From positions 1-42,240 of the forward strand of contig CAYUCV010000011.1 of NCBI GenBank assembly GCA_964443545.1: 42,240 bases of DNA, written 5' to 3'. Below the pieces are notes generated by a model. That model searched no databases and had not been told where the DNA came from. It saw only the letters and a program-made list of their open reading frames with translations. The position numbers were made by a program, and so were the translations under genes. Positions 24,368-31,925 of this stretch are shown here, piece after piece (within the stretch, counting starts at the first letter, position 1; each line of letters opens with the position of its first letter). The DNA is from JBAZKV01 sp964443545 (lineage in GTDB: Bacteria > Margulisbacteria > WOR-1 > JAKLHX01 > JBAZKV01).

Positions 24368-24802
24368 TTACTGAAAAACCGTTATCTTGTTTTTAGCCAG
24401 CACTTTACCGTTGGCGATCAAAAAGGAAAGCAGAATGCCGTTGGGCGCCGTTTCCCTCAAAATATAACCGCTGGCCTGTCTTCTTGAAGCGCCTGTATCC
24501 AGAGCACCGTCCCAAAACACTTCATGGTAGCCGGCAGAACCTTCGGGATCCGTCGAAAGAAAGCTCCGCTTCCATACAAGAGTACCGTCTATCATATAGA
24601 TCCTGATCTCAATATTTGCGGGAGAAGAAAGACCGTAGGCAAAATATGTGCCCTCTGTGGTCCCAACTTTTGAATCCCGGGTCTTAAATGGATTGGGATA
24701 GTTCAAAAATGGAGAGGTCAGAGACAAGGCTTCGGAAAAGCTTGAAAATATCAACATAAAAAAAACAACGGGCAGGAACATTTTACTCAATATTATTTTC
24801 AT
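24368..24802 (-). CDS. Secreted protein with a single FlgD-like Ig domain
   Basis: 144 residues: a signal peptide (MKIILSKMFLPVVFFMLIF...SEA) and one domain similar to the C-terminal module of T9SS/FlgD-type proteins: LNYPNPFKTRDS, YGLSSPANIEIRIYMIDGTL, EVFWDGALDTG, SGYILRETAPNG, KVLAKNKITVF. The same module ends the 921-residue protein at 18818-21583. The start overlaps the stop of the Wzc-like gene (ATGA), and the barrel-SLH gene follows after 1 base, so the product probably acts together with these envelope proteins. Role unknown. Confidence 0.75.
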   Translation of the reverse strand: MKIILSKMFLPVVFFMLIFSSFSEALSLTSPFLNYPNPFKTRDSKVGTTEGTYFAYGLSSPANIEIRIYMIDGTLVWKRSFLSTDPEGSAGYHEVFWDGALDTGASRRQASGYILRETAPNGILLSFLIANGKVLAKNKITVFQ

Positions 24803-26631
24803 TCTTTACCCCCGGGAGAGGATGAATAATAGTAGGATTTTGCTCCGTAGTAAGCCCTGTACACCGCCCCACCCCCATCGAACATTGTAAACACAAAACC
24901 GTAGACTGAGGCTTTGGCATTTTCCAATATCGTTTTTGCATCCACCACTTCATTCCGGCCCGTCCTTCCGTAAGCGATCACAAAGATCACTCCGTCGGCT
25001 ATGGAGCAGAGATGGTGAGCATCCGGCAGCCCCACCAGCGGCGGACTGTCTATAAGTATAGAATCGTACCTGTCAGAAAGAGCGTTGAGAATCTCTTTCA
25101 TTTGGGAAGAACCCAGCAGGATAGCGGGGTTCGGCGGAATAGAACCAGAAGCGATAAAATCAAGGCCTTTGATCGAAGTATTTTGGATAACGTCCTCAAT
25201 GCGCTGTTCCCCGCAAAGCACATCCGAGAGGCCTTTTTTAGATGCAACACCGAACAGTTTGTCCAGAATGGGTTTGCGCATATCAGCATCCAGTAAAACA
25301 GTCCTCTTTCCGCTCTGAGCCCTGATAATCGCATAATTTGAGACCGTTGAAGACTTGCCCTCGCCCGGAAGCGAACTGGTGAACAGAAGGACCTTTCCTG
25401 GGGAACCGGCGGCGGCAAATTTGATATCGGCATCCAGCGTCCTGAAAGCTTCCGCCACCTGGGACTTGGGCCTTTTTTCAGCGATCAGGTATTCAAACGG
25501 TTCGTTCTTTTTTGCGCTTTTGACGAAAGGTATAACCCCGAGGGCAGGAAAACCTGTGATCTGTTTTGCCTCTTCCGAAGTCTTTATGGAAACATCAAAG
25601 TACTCGGTGAGGAAGGCCGCCCCCGATCCCAGCAGCACACCGACAATGACAGCCATCATCAGATTCAGCAGCTTTTTGGGTTTGATAGGGTCTTTTGGTA
25701 CCACGGCAGGAGAAACGATCTTGGCACTGCTGGTCTTCATGGCTTCAGCGATCTTGACCTCGTTAAGCTTTTCCAGAAGCATCACATAAGTGGCATCCGC
25801 CACTTTGTTATCCCTCATAAGTCGAGCGACCTCCAGTTCTTTTTGAGGGAGGTCCTTAAGTTCACTGTTATATTTTGCTATAGCTGAATCGAGAGCCTTT
25901 TTCCTTTCGGTAAGGCCGGTCACATCGCTGCCAAGGGCACCGGAAGTGAGCCTGGCGCGGAATTCCCTAAGCGCTATCGTCACCTTGGTGCGCTCTATCT
26001 CCAGTTCCGCAAGTTTATCGATCTTTACCTGCATCTCTGATGACAATTGGATAGAGCCAGACTTTTTTCTGTATTTAAGCAGTTCCTCTTCGACTTTTGT
26101 AAGAGCTCCCTTTGTAACCGCTATCTGTTCCTCGATGAATTGTTTTACGGACCTTGCTTCCGCCTGGTTCATCTCCTGGCTCCAGGCAACATACCTCTCA
26201 CATATGGTGTTTGCCGTATCTGCAGCCAGTTCCGCTGACCTGTTCTGCACCCTGACTTGAATTATATCCGTGTCTCTAAGAGGCACCACTCTGACGGACT
26301 TAAGAAGATCCTCCGAATCCAGAAGCTCCCCTTTGTTATTCCGGAGATCAAGCTGCTTTATGGTTTCGCTTATGACCGGACGGTCTTTTATAAGCTCCAC
26401 GTGAGTTTCGATGTCACTGCTTCCCTGCAGCAGTTTGGCCATGGAAGTCGGCTTATCGACTAGAGGATTAAGGCTGCCTGCATCCTTTGATATAAGCAGT
26501 TTGGCAGTGGCTTCATAGACCGGAGGAACGACAAAAGTGTAAACAAGAACAACAAAAAAAACAACAAGAAAGGAAGCTATCACAAGCTCCTTCCTCTTGA
26601 GGAGAAGTCCTATATACTCCCGCAATTCCAC
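24799..26631 (-). CDS. Wzc-type polysaccharide co-polymerase with fused tyrosine autokinase
   Basis: 610 residues. An N-terminal Wzz domain starts at the first membrane helix (17-37), followed by a long coiled-coil periplasmic part (about 150-290) and a second helix (about 323-342) with the proline-rich PKDPIKPKK just before it. The cytoplasmic BY-kinase has Walker A SSLPGEGKSS (419-428), Walker A' VLLDAD (445-450) and Walker B ILIDSPP (525-531). The C-terminal tyrosine cluster (Y591, Y594, Y595, Y600-Y602) is the expected autophosphorylation site. It controls chain length and export of the surface polysaccharide. The start is GTG 26631, only 8 bases after a TATAAT box, so the message is probably leaderless. 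It overlaps the next gene by 4 bases. Confidence 0.93.
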   Translation of the reverse strand: MELREYIGLLLKRKELVIASFLVVFFVVLVYTFVVPPVYEATAKLLISKDAGSLNPLVDKPTSMAKLLQGSSDIETHVELIKDRPVISETIKQLDLRNNKGELLDSEDLLKSVRVVPLRDTDIIQVRVQNRSAELAADTANTICERYVAWSQEMNQAEARSVKQFIEEQIAVTKGALTKVEEELLKYRKKSGSIQLSSEMQVKIDKLAELEIERTKVTIALREFRARLTSGALGSDVTGLTERKKALDSAIAKYNSELKDLPQKELEVARLMRDNKVADATYVMLLEKLNEVKIAEAMKTSSAKIVSPAVVPKDPIKPKKLLNLMMAVIVGVLLGSGAAFLTEYFDVSIKTSEEAKQITGFPALGVIPFVKSAKKNEPFEYLIAEKRPKSQVAEAFRTLDADIKFAAAGSPGKVLLFTSSLPGEGKSSTVSNYAIIRAQSGKRTVLLDADMRKPILDKLFGVASKKGLSDVLCGEQRIEDVIQNTSIKGLDFIASGSIPPNPAILLGSSQMKEILNALSDRYDSILIDSPPLVGLPDAHHLCSIADGVIFVIAYGRTGRNEVVDAKTILENAKASVYGFVFTMFDGGGAVYRAYYGAKSYYYSSSPGGKE

Positions 26632-26639
26632 TTTGATAT

Positions 26640-26669
26640 ATTATACACAATAAGGTAAGGGAATATCAA
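26640..26669 (-). promoter_or_regulatory. Promoter of the Wzc-like operon
   Basis: On the minus strand TTGATA (26669-26664), 18-base spacer, TATAAT (26645-26640). The GTG start at 26631 lies 8 bases after the -10 box and has no ribosome binding site. Confidence 0.6.
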
Positions 26670-26694
26670 ATTATTTTGGAAACCGGAATTCCCA

Positions 26695-26765
26695 CCCCCT
26701 CTTCCGTCCCTCGACAGAGCTCGGGACTCCCTCTCCCCCTTACCAAGGGGGAGATACAGAGGGGG
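26695..26765. repeat. Composite palindromic repeat, probable terminator between two polysaccharide operons
   Basis: Outer arms CCCCCTCT (26695-26702) and AGAGGGGG (26758-26765) enclose two hairpins. One is GTCCC...GGGAC (26706-26727), whose interior CCCTCGACAGAGCTCGGG belongs to the same family as the bioB insertion. The other is CTCCCCCTT-ACC-AAGGGGGAG (26733-26753). It lies between the stop of the sugar transferase gene (26784) and the promoter of the Wzc-like gene, so it may end the upstream transcript. Confidence 0.65.
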
Positions 26766-26783
26766 TTCTATCTGCAACCCCTG

Positions 26784-28178
26784 TTAGTAAGCCCCCTTTG
26801 ACAACAAAACAACCGGGATCGTCTTAAGGAGTATCTTGATGTCAAGCCACAGGGACCAGTTCTCTATGTAATAGATGTCAAGTTTAACCATTTCCTCAAA
26901 AGACAGTTCCGATCTTCCGCTTACCTGCCAGAGCCCCGTCATTCCCGCAAGGACCCTTAACCTTTTCCAGTGCCATTCGTTGTATTCCTTTACCTCCTGC
27001 GGAAGCGGGGGGCGCGGCCCCACCAGGCTCATCTGGCCCAGCAGGACATTGAATATCTGGGGGAGTTCGTCCAGGCTTAACCTTCTAAGGAAACCGCCGA
27101 TGCGTGTCACCCTGGGGTCACGGCGCATTTTAAAGATAGGTCCGTCGGCCTCGTTTTTGTCCGCTATCAGGCTCTTCTGCGCGTCAGCTCCCTCTACCAT
27201 AGACCTGAACTTGAACAGATAGAATTCTCTGCCGTTTAACCCCACCCTTTTTTGCATGAAGAAGACACTTCCCTTTGAATCGAGCTTGATCAGAGCCGCT
27301 ATGATGGCAAAGACAGGAGAGAGGATAACTATCACAAGGGCTGAAGAGATCAGATCAAAAGCCCGTTTTAAGAACGCGTTTAGCCCGTAAAGTTTGATCT
27401 CCTTGACCGTAATGAGAGGGACCCCGACTATTTCGTCGGAGCTGATCCTTGACTCAATGATATCTAGAACCCTGGGGACGAACTGGAACTGCGCCCTGCT
27501 TACTTCGCACACCTCTATCAGTTTCATTACAGCAGTTGAGTCCGCCAGAGAACAGGCAAAGATCACCCTGTCGACCCTGCCGAAAGAAATGGCTTCTTTG
27601 AGTTTTACAAAAAAATCCTGATCTGCTTTCTCCGGAACATAGTCCATCTGCCCCACTATGCGCAGGCCCATTTCGGGGTACTCCGATATTCTTTTTGCAA
27701 GTCCCGACTTTTGGGCGGGATCGCCTATTATGAGCACACGAGACACTCCCACGCCCCTAACATACAACCACCTTCTAATGTAGATGACCAGGACCCTGAA
27801 AGCCGCGATCAGGATTATCGACAGGCCCCAGGCCGCAAAAATGACCCTTCTTGATATCACTATCTCCCTGTAGATGAGCGAGATCACAAAAAAGATCAGG
27901 CTGGAAACGGTAACAGCCCCGGCCACTGAGGCGGCTTCATCCACGGAGTCACGGTTCTGTGTTTTTGAATAAAGCGAAAAGAAATTGAACACCGAGATCG
28001 TGGCAAAAACGGCGAACAGCAGGTTCCTTGAATATCTGTCCAGAAGGAATAAAGGAAATATCCCCGACACCCAGGGAGGCCCGTACTTTACATAGTAGCC
28101 AAAGATAAATGAAACCGCCAGAAAGAATATGTCGGCCGCAAGGAGAATTATTATTATCAAAGTGCTTCTTTTTTTCAT
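26784..28178 (-). CDS. Undecaprenyl-phosphate sugar phosphotransferase (WcaJ/WbaP-like)
   Basis: 464 residues. The N-terminal half has four to five membrane helices and a CoA-binding-like Rossmann region (VLIIGDPAQKSGLAKRI). The C-terminal bacterial sugar transferase domain (from about 265) has KRAFDLISSALVIVILSP, FFMQKRVGLNGREFYLFKFRSM (split: FFMQKRVGLNG / REFYLFKFRSM), SLDELPQIFNVL and LVGPRPPLPQEV. It transfers a sugar-1-phosphate to undecaprenyl phosphate to start a repeat unit. The ATG overlaps the stop of the upstream GT4 gene by 4 bases. A second enzyme of this kind is encoded at 30303-31661, so the cluster has two potential initiators. Confidence 0.9.
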   Translation of the reverse strand: MKKRSTLIIIILLAADIFFLAVSFIFGYYVKYGPPWVSGIFPLFLLDRYSRNLLFAVFATISVFNFFSLYSKTQNRDSVDEAASVAGAVTVSSLIFFVISLIYREIVISRRVIFAAWGLSIILIAAFRVLVIYIRRWLYVRGVGVSRVLIIGDPAQKSGLAKRISEYPEMGLRIVGQMDYVPEKADQDFFVKLKEAISFGRVDRVIFACSLADSTAVMKLIEVCEVSRAQFQFVPRVLDIIESRISSDEIVGVPLITVKEIKLYGLNAFLKRAFDLISSALVIVILSPVFAIIAALIKLDSKGSVFFMQKRVGLNGREFYLFKFRSMVEGADAQKSLIADKNEADGPIFKMRRDPRVTRIGGFLRRLSLDELPQIFNVLLGQMSLVGPRPPLPQEVKEYNEWHWKRLRVLAGMTGLWQVSGRSELSFEEMVKLDIYYIENWSLWLDIKILLKTIPVVLLSKGAY

Positions 28179-29284
28179 TTTTCTAAAGAGCTGGCCCGCT
28201 CCCTAATTTTAGCATCAATATAGGAGGCCATCTTCTTTTTGAACACCTCTCTGGAAAATTTTTCCGCATTAGCCCGGCAGGCAGAGGGGCTGACATCCAT
28301 AGAATTGAACCTCTTTACGGAAGAGGCCACGCTTTCTGCCGTCTGCTCGCCAAAAAAGATGCCTGTTTTTCCGTCAACAACGGTCTCAAGAGCGCCTCCC
28401 CTTCCAAATGCAATGACCGGGCGGCCTGCGGCCTGGGCCTCCAGGGGAGTGATGCCAAAATCCTCCAGGCTGGCAAAGACCAGAGCCCTGCAGCCTGCCA
28501 GGCATCCTGCTATATCAGAGTCATCAAGGTAGCCGAGAAATTCAATATTGCTCTTTGCCAGTTTTTTCAGGCGGCCTTCTTGCCTTCCCTCCCCTATTAT
28601 CTTGAGGGGAAGCTCCAGGGCGTTAAAAGCCTCCACTATTATATCCACCCGCTTTTGAGGGACCAGCCGGGACACCACAAGAAAGAAATCCGAGGGTTTG
28701 CCATGCGGAACAAAGATATTTGTTTCTACCGGCGGGTAAATGACTTCGGAAGCTCTTCCGTAACACTTCTCAACCCTTTGCCTGATGAACTGCGATATAG
28801 AAATGAATTCATCGACCTTCTTTGACGAATCGCTGTCCCACTTTCTAAAACGCTTCATCATAAGATCGAACACTGCCCGTTTTAAGCGCCCAAACCCGGC
28901 ATAATCGCTGTAATCCTTTTGCATGTCCCAGGCGTATCTCATGGGTGTAAGACAGTAGCAGATGTGAAGAGCGCCGGGAGCTTTTTTGATCCCTTTTGCA
29001 ACGGCATGGCTGATACTGATAACAAGGTCATAATCCGACAGATCAAAAGACTCGACAGCCATCGGCATCAGAGGCAGGTAATACATGTACCCGGAAGTTG
29101 AAAATGGGAGCTTCTGTATAAAAGAGGTCTTTATCCTGATGTTTTTTAAGCGCTCCGGCATTTTTGAGCTGTCATGGACGCAGGTAAAGACATCGGCCTG
29201 CGGGAACAGTTCCAGAAAGACCTCAAGACATCTTTCGGCGCCGCCGTAGCTTACCAGCCAATCATGAATGAGAGCAACTTTCAT
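28175..29284 (-). CDS. GT4 glycosyltransferase
   Basis: 369 residues, two Rossmann-like domains. N-terminal features are HDWLVSYGGAERCLEVF and the LTPMRYAWD segment seen in mannosyltransferase-like GT4 enzymes; the C-terminal domain has VVSRLVPQKRVDIIVEAF, IGEGRQEGRLKKLA and the EX7E motif in EDFGITPLE, then GRPVIAFGRGGALETV. Likely transfers a hexose from a nucleotide sugar to the growing lipid-linked chain. It overlaps the preceding GT4 gene by 23 bases and the following transferase by 4, a tight operon. Confidence 0.9.
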   Translation of the reverse strand: MKVALIHDWLVSYGGAERCLEVFLELFPQADVFTCVHDSSKMPERLKNIRIKTSFIQKLPFSTSGYMYYLPLMPMAVESFDLSDYDLVISISHAVAKGIKKAPGALHICYCLTPMRYAWDMQKDYSDYAGFGRLKRAVFDLMMKRFRKWDSDSSKKVDEFISISQFIRQRVEKCYGRASEVIYPPVETNIFVPHGKPSDFFLVVSRLVPQKRVDIIVEAFNALELPLKIIGEGRQEGRLKKLAKSNIEFLGYLDDSDIAGCLAGCRALVFASLEDFGITPLEAQAAGRPVIAFGRGGALETVVDGKTGIFFGEQTAESVASSVKRFNSMDVSPSACRANAEKFSREVFKKKMASYIDAKIRERASSLEK

Positions 29285-30299
29285 AGACCTTTATCGTCTC
29301 CCTCGCGCATTTTTCCCACGAGAACTTCTTTGCCCTCTCAAGCGCCTTTGCCGCAAGCCCCTTTCGGCGGTCAGCGTCCCTTAAAAGAGCTATCATCTCC
29401 CCCGCCAGAGTATCTGTGTCCAGGGGATCTATCAGGACGGCGGCGTTTCCCGCTACCTCGGGAAGCGAAGACACATTCGAGGTTATGACGGCAAGGCCGC
29501 ACGCCATGGCTTCTATAACAGGGAGCCCGAACCCTTCGTAAAGCGAGGGGTATACAAAGATAGAAGCCATGCTGTAGAGCGCGGGCAGGTCCTGCGTTTC
29601 TACATTATCAAGCCAGAGGACCCTGTCGCAGGACCTCATCTCTTTTATTATGGGCTCCGACAGCCAGCCGGGTTTTCCTGCTATGACAAGAGGCCTGGCG
29701 GCTCTGCTCTTTTTATATGCCCTGACCAGGCTTACTATATTTTTTCTCGGCTCTATGGTCCCCACGAACAGGATATAGCTGTCCGGAAGCCCGTATTTGT
29801 TCTTTACCCCGGCAAGCCGCTTTTTGTCCGCTACCCTCGTAAAATCGCTCCCCACTCCGTTGTGGACAACGGTTATCTTTTCGGCAGGTGTCCCGTAGAT
29901 ATCAATAATGTCATTCTTGGTGTTCTGTGAAACCGCGATTATCCTGTCCGCCCGTTTAAGCGAGATGGGGGTCATGAGCCTTTTGTATCGCCTTTTTAAA
30001 AAAGTGAACAATTGCGGGAATTTGACAAAAGAAAGGTCGTGCACTGTAAGGACCTTTTTGCAGTAAAGAGGCTGGGCCGGCAGAATATGGTCGGGGGAAA
30101 AAAAGAGATCGAACTTTCCCCTGTTGACGATCCCGGGAAGCTTCAAGTGCTCCCAAGATTTGCTCTGCGTCCGATCCAGCATAAGAGCGTATTCATTTGA
30201 CCTGTCTATCTTTAACAATTGGTCCGTCAGGCACTGAAGGTAGGTCTTTATGCCAAAATCCCTGAAGTTAAGGAGTTGGGCGTTTACGGCTATTTTCAT
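29262..30299 (-). CDS. GT4 glycosyltransferase
   Basis: 345 residues, GT-B fold. MKIAVNAQLLNFRDFGIKTY at the N-terminus matches mannosyl/rhamnosyl transferases of polysaccharide clusters; HDLSFVKFPQLF, AVSQNTKNDI, VVHNGVGSDF, FVGTIEPRKNIVSLVRAY and the EX7E motif EGFGLPVIE are clear. It starts 3 bases after the stop of the initiating transferase at 30303-31661 and overlaps the next GT4 gene. The acceptor is unknown. Confidence 0.9.
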   Translation of the reverse strand: MKIAVNAQLLNFRDFGIKTYLQCLTDQLLKIDRSNEYALMLDRTQSKSWEHLKLPGIVNRGKFDLFFSPDHILPAQPLYCKKVLTVHDLSFVKFPQLFTFLKRRYKRLMTPISLKRADRIIAVSQNTKNDIIDIYGTPAEKITVVHNGVGSDFTRVADKKRLAGVKNKYGLPDSYILFVGTIEPRKNIVSLVRAYKKSRAARPLVIAGKPGWLSEPIIKEMRSCDRVLWLDNVETQDLPALYSMASIFVYPSLYEGFGLPVIEAMACGLAVITSNVSSLPEVAGNAAVLIDPLDTDTLAGEMIALLRDADRRKGLAAKALERAKKFSWEKCARETIKVYESCSHS

Positions 30300-30302
30300 C
30301 GT

Positions 30303-31661
30303 CTAATTGGCGCGCCTGCGGGTAAAGGCTATCTGCGCGCACTTGAGCATTATTTTGACATCCAGCATGAGGGACCAGTTCTCTATATAGTACAGGTCGT
30401 ATTTTATCTTTTCTTCGGGCGGCATGTCGTAGCCGCCGGACTGCAGCTGCGCCCATCCTGCTATAGCGGGTTTTATCCTGTGGCGCTCCATGTATTTGGG
30501 CACCATTTCCTTGAACTTGCTCACAAAGATAGGCCGCTCGGGCCTGGGGCCCACAAAGCTCATATCGCCCTTCAGGATATTGAAAAGCTGAGGAAGTTCG
30601 TCAAGATTGGTCGAGCGCAGAAAGGCGCCGAACGGGGTTTTGCGAGGGTCGTTTTCGGTGGCAAGCACGGGGCCCGAGATCTTTTCGGCGTTCGGGACCA
30701 TGGTCCTGAACTTGTAAAGCCTAAATATCTTGCCTTTTAATCCCACCCTTTTCTGGACATAGACGGCGGGACCTCCAGGGGAAGTGATCCTGATCATAAC
30801 GGCTATAAAAAGCATAGGGATACCGAACACCGCCAGTCCCGCCAGGGCCGCAAACACATCAAAAGCTCTTTTGACCATCCTGTTAAAAGGGGTCAGCTTT
30901 ACTCTTTTAAAGCCGACCATGGGAAAGCCCTCTATGTCTTCAACAGCAGGGGAAGTGGTCAGTATTTGAAAGATGTCCGGCAGAGAACCCAGAGAGACCT
31001 CCTTTTGGTCGCAGAGGTCCGCCAGCTCGGTAAGCGTATCGCGGGAAATCGAAGGGTCGGAAACAAAAACAGACTGGATCCTGTGCTCATCAATGATATT
31101 GTCCAGCCTGTTTAGGCCTCCAAGGACCTTATCCCCGGGCTCTCCGACAAAACCGACAAAATGGATGCCGTAGGAAGGATGCTCCTTTATCTTGGCCTCC
31201 AGCGACCTTGCAAGGTCCCCGCTTCCTATTATCACGCACCTTCTTGCGCCAAAACCCCTGCCCCTAGCCCAGATCTCAAGCCGCAGGACTATCTGCCTGG
31301 AAATAAGGATCAACACCAGGGCAAAAGCCCAACTGATGAGGATAAGAGCCCTGGAGTGTTCGTATTCGCGGTGAAGCAGAGTGGGAACAATAACCAGCAG
31401 ATAGGACAAAGAGACGGCCATAATGCCCGAAACAAACTCATCCAGTTCGACAAAGATGCCCCTCCTGGTACGGTACATTCCCAGAAAATAGAACACAACG
31501 GCATTCAAGATGATCAGCCAGAAAAGATACTGGGCGTACTGGCGCAGAGGAAAGGACATAAATCCCGAAAAATAGAAATCCCCGAACCTGAAATGATAGG
31601 CCGCAAAATACGCCAGCGCCAGATTAAAAGCGTCAAGAACGAGCCTGATCGCGGTGAACAT
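30303..31661 (-). CDS. Undecaprenyl-phosphate sugar phosphotransferase (second initiating enzyme)
   Basis: 452 residues with the same plan as the enzyme at 26784-28178: N-terminal membrane helices, a central CoA-binding-like domain (CVIIGSGDLARSLEAKI), and the sugar transferase domain with KRAFDVFAALAGLAVFGIP, YVQKRVGLKGKIFRLYKF, NLDELPQLFNIL and FVGPRPERPIF, ending IAGWAQLQSGGYDMP. It is the first gene of a four-gene operon (this gene, two GT4, second transferase). The ATG at 31661 begins 6 bases after a TACAAT box, so its message is probably leaderless. Confidence 0.9.
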   Translation of the reverse strand: MFTAIRLVLDAFNLALAYFAAYHFRFGDFYFSGFMSFPLRQYAQYLFWLIILNAVVFYFLGMYRTRRGIFVELDEFVSGIMAVSLSYLLVIVPTLLHREYEHSRALILISWAFALVLILISRQIVLRLEIWARGRGFGARRCVIIGSGDLARSLEAKIKEHPSYGIHFVGFVGEPGDKVLGGLNRLDNIIDEHRIQSVFVSDPSISRDTLTELADLCDQKEVSLGSLPDIFQILTTSPAVEDIEGFPMVGFKRVKLTPFNRMVKRAFDVFAALAGLAVFGIPMLFIAVMIRITSPGGPAVYVQKRVGLKGKIFRLYKFRTMVPNAEKISGPVLATENDPRKTPFGAFLRSTNLDELPQLFNILKGDMSFVGPRPERPIFVSKFKEMVPKYMERHRIKPAIAGWAQLQSGGYDMPPEEKIKYDLYYIENWSLMLDVKIMLKCAQIAFTRRRAN

Positions 31662-31667
31662 AAGAGA

Positions 31668-31696
31668 ATTGTATCTTAATTAGAGCGTTGATTCAA
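31668..31696 (-). promoter_or_regulatory. Promoter of the sugar transferase/GT4 operon
   Basis: On the minus strand TTGAAT (31696-31691), 17-base spacer, TACAAT (31673-31668), then 6 bases to the ATG. There is no room for a ribosome binding site. Confidence 0.6.
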
Positions 31697-31723
31697 CTTT
31701 AGAACGGAGCCTTAAAACCCTGA

Positions 31724-31793
31724 CCTCACCGCTCCTCTCCCTCTGGGAGAGGCAAGGAGAATTAAAGATGATCCTTAAACAAATGCGGTGAGG
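31724..31793. repeat. Palindromic repeat unit of the DUF559-flanking type, without a gene
   Basis: Outer inverted arms CCTCACCGC (31724-31732) and GCGGTGAGG (31785-31793) are a perfect 9-bp match. Inside the left part is the hairpin CCTCTCCC-TCT-GGGAGAGG (31734-31752), so the left side reads CCTCACC-N-CCTCTCCC-hairpin, as in the repeats flanking the DUF559 gene. No nuclease gene lies between the arms. Confidence 0.65.
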
Positions 31794-31826
31794 ACTTGCC
31801 CCTTGGTGCTTACCCCCAAAACATCT

Positions 31827-31839
31827 CCGCCTCTGGCGG
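31827..31839. repeat. Short GC hairpin
   Basis: CCGCC-TCT-GGCGG, a perfect 5-bp stem with a 3-base loop. It lies between two larger repeat elements in the 264-base gap between rmd and the sugar transferase promoter; probably another repeat fragment. Confidence 0.4.
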
Positions 31840-31852
31840 GTTCTGCATAATA

Positions 31853-31913
31853 CCCGAGCATAAATGCTCGGCTCCGTTCTGCTTTTCCAGGAGTCGACAT
31901 TTCAGAGTCGGGA
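31853..31913. repeat. Double-hairpin repeat, copy B
   Basis: CCGAGCAT-AA-ATGCTCGG (31854-31871) is followed by GGCTCC (31870-31875), a 14-base linker, GGAGTC (31890-31895) and a decayed second hairpin ending GTCGGG. Order and spacing match copy A at 2526-2586. It lies just downstream of rmd. Confidence 0.65.
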
Positions 31914-31925
31914 TATTATTTTAAT

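Noticed and set aside
30219..30740. 173-residue plus-strand open frame
   Set aside because: Antisense to the sugar transferase and GT4 genes, whose motifs are unambiguous.
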